The translations under genes and the position numbers were made by a program. Positions 62,713-64,000 of a DNA stretch of 64,000 bases are shown here, in pieces (the first letter of the stretch is position 1; every line of letters begins with the position of its first letter). Where the stretch lies: positions 1-64,000 of the forward strand of contig QNGE01002996.1 in NCBI GenBank assembly GCA_008508345.1, written 5' to 3'. A model generated the notes under the pieces. The model did no database searches. It was not told where the DNA came from and saw only the letters and a list, made by a program, of their open reading frames with translations. The DNA is from Paragonimus westermani (Eukaryota > Platyhelminthes > Trematoda > Plagiorchiida > Troglotrematidae).

Positions 62713-62809
62713 TGGACTCAGCAGAGTTCACTTACGTTACACCTTCTTATCTAAACCGATATTTGAACTCTGGTGCATGTGCTGACCGCTCGTCTTTGAT
62801 TTCATGCAG

Positions 62810-62944
62810 CAGAAAATCTATCCGACCGCAAAATCTACCATCACACACGAACAGTGTTCAATCGGTAACAGTCCGACTCCCAAAATACCCACTTTGCGGA
62901 GGGTAGCTTTTCAAACTTTCCCACCCGTGCGTTGTCAGACAGAT
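62810..62944 (+). CDS. Candidate internal exon, unknown product
   Basis: A pyrimidine-rich acceptor (gctcgtctttgatttcatgcag) ends at 62809 and a strong donor (GAT|gtgagt) begins at 62945; exactly 45 codons between them are open, phase 0 in and out. The translation (QKIYPTAKSTITHEQC...) is basic and low in acidic residues, first-position G is not raised, and no domain is recognised. Other frames here are also open, so chance is a real alternative. Confidence 0.25.
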
Positions 62945-64000
62945 GTGAGTATTGAAGTGACGCAGCTTATGAGGGAAAGCGAAAAACGTTAGGGGAAATG
63001 GTGTTTGTCATTTGCAGATTTGTGAGTGAAAGTTTGCACAATTATGAAACTGTTCCATTAATGAGAATTCACAGAGCACTAGTGGGAACAACTGATGAGA
63101 ATTCATCTAAACCGATTCCAGCATGGTACAACCGGTAGTTGAAGGCGGCACTATGCAGGTTTCGCGAAATGTTCGTCACGGACCGGTTTCCTTAAGGTCA
63201 TCGTAATTAGAGTGTACAAGAAAGCCCCAATGAGTCGAAGAGATGTTGGAGTTCCCGTCTCAGGAAGACTGCAGTCGACCTATGTTAGGTAGGTGAAGGA
63301 GGTCAGTTTGAGAAGTGTATAGTTCAATTACGTCCTCTGTATTGATGAAGAAGTCCAATTTACAATTACGATTTGAGGTTGACCTCAGAACACGTAAGTA
63401 TGTTACTATCAACAAACTCAAACATACCACCACAAATGGCGGTATTACTTGGTCGCGAAAGCCAGTCAACGTGTGTGCCTGGTTAGCTGATAACGATTGA
63501 GGCCGTTCCAGTGTCTATGTGAAGGAGGACGCTGAGACGGCTTCTTGCTCCTTAGTACCGTTTCATGATGAATGTGACGACATTGCGAGCCCTTAAAAGT
63601 ACTACTGTGAAAGAATTGTCGGTTTCAATGGCCCAAAAGAGCGGATAAGGCTTACGTAGAAATCCTCGAGCTGATAAGGGAGGAGTAACTAACTCTGAAG
63701 TAGCAAGTTGTTCCACAGAAATTCATTGTGGCGAAAGGCGCAAATGATTTTGGGATTAAAGTCCCATCGAAACAAAAACGGGGCTTTCTGAAATGCACCA
63801 GCTGTACCTTGGATTCCGGCCTACTGCAAGCATTTTATGACATCAAGGGAAGGTGTAATGGCAATTTCTTCCCAAGAAAAGGAGAGTCTGTACTTGTAGG
63901 GCCGAGTTTTCTCTGGAAAGACATAACACTCATTTTTGGGTGGATCAGATCGGCGAAGGACCGTTGATGGAAGCTAGCTTGTTGGCTTAGGTGACTAGGG
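62945..64000. other. No confident gene
   Basis: Unrecognised frames at 63260-63469 (minus), 63315-63500 (plus) and 63728-63967 (plus). The last ends at TGA close to the window edge and could be part of an exon, but shows no motif. Confidence 0.4.

Noticed and set aside
63093..63118. ctgatgag with nearby self-complementary gatgaattc-like sequence, resembling a hammerhead core
   Set aside because: The core GAAA and stems I and III are not present; the match is limited to the first eight bases.

Overview
The window looks like nuclear DNA of a flatworm (Platyhelminthes), probably a trematode or a relative with a large, intron-rich, repeat-laden genome. The case rests on one securely recognised gene: an innexin (invertebrate gap-junction protein) on the minus strand, split by a 4.3-kb intron, whose N-terminus and YYQWVP block have the style of flatworm innexins. 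The rest is AT-rich, sparsely coding and full of decayed mobile elements. Nothing points to bacterial operons, CRISPR, rRNA or organelle DNA. The phylum call is inferred from one family.

Layout. 1-7 kb: mostly featureless, with a tRNA-like relic near 3.2 kb and a SINE-like tail near 3.85 kb. 7-8.2 kb: a decayed Ty3/gypsy integrase fragment (minus) and a weak two-exon candidate (plus). 8.4 and 19.6 kb: two nearly identical copies of a ~310-bp element carrying a 22-bp perfect palindrome. 11.6-12.8 kb: a coding-like block with an in-frame TGA, then a recognisable LINE reverse-transcriptase relic. 15.6-20.5 kb: unassigned open frames, the longest about 200 codons. 20.5-32.2 kb: no confident gene. 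32.2-38.2 kb: the innexin gene. 40.5-45.5 kb: two good copies of a tRNA-headed SINE-like family, with a good candidate internal exon of an unidentified minus-strand gene at 42.6 kb between them. 45.5-64 kb: low-confidence exon candidates, a minus-strand SINE head at 56.6 kb and another SINE copy at 62.5 kb.

How it works together. Only the innexin can be assigned a function (gap-junction hemichannel subunit). Candidate exons are given low confidence because stop-free stretches of 40-110 codons with plausible splice sites are expected by chance at this base composition. The most interesting material is the repeat biology: the 310-bp pair, the SINE-like family with a conserved stretch upstream of its Pol III-like boxes, and a shared CTGATGAG-containing terminus.
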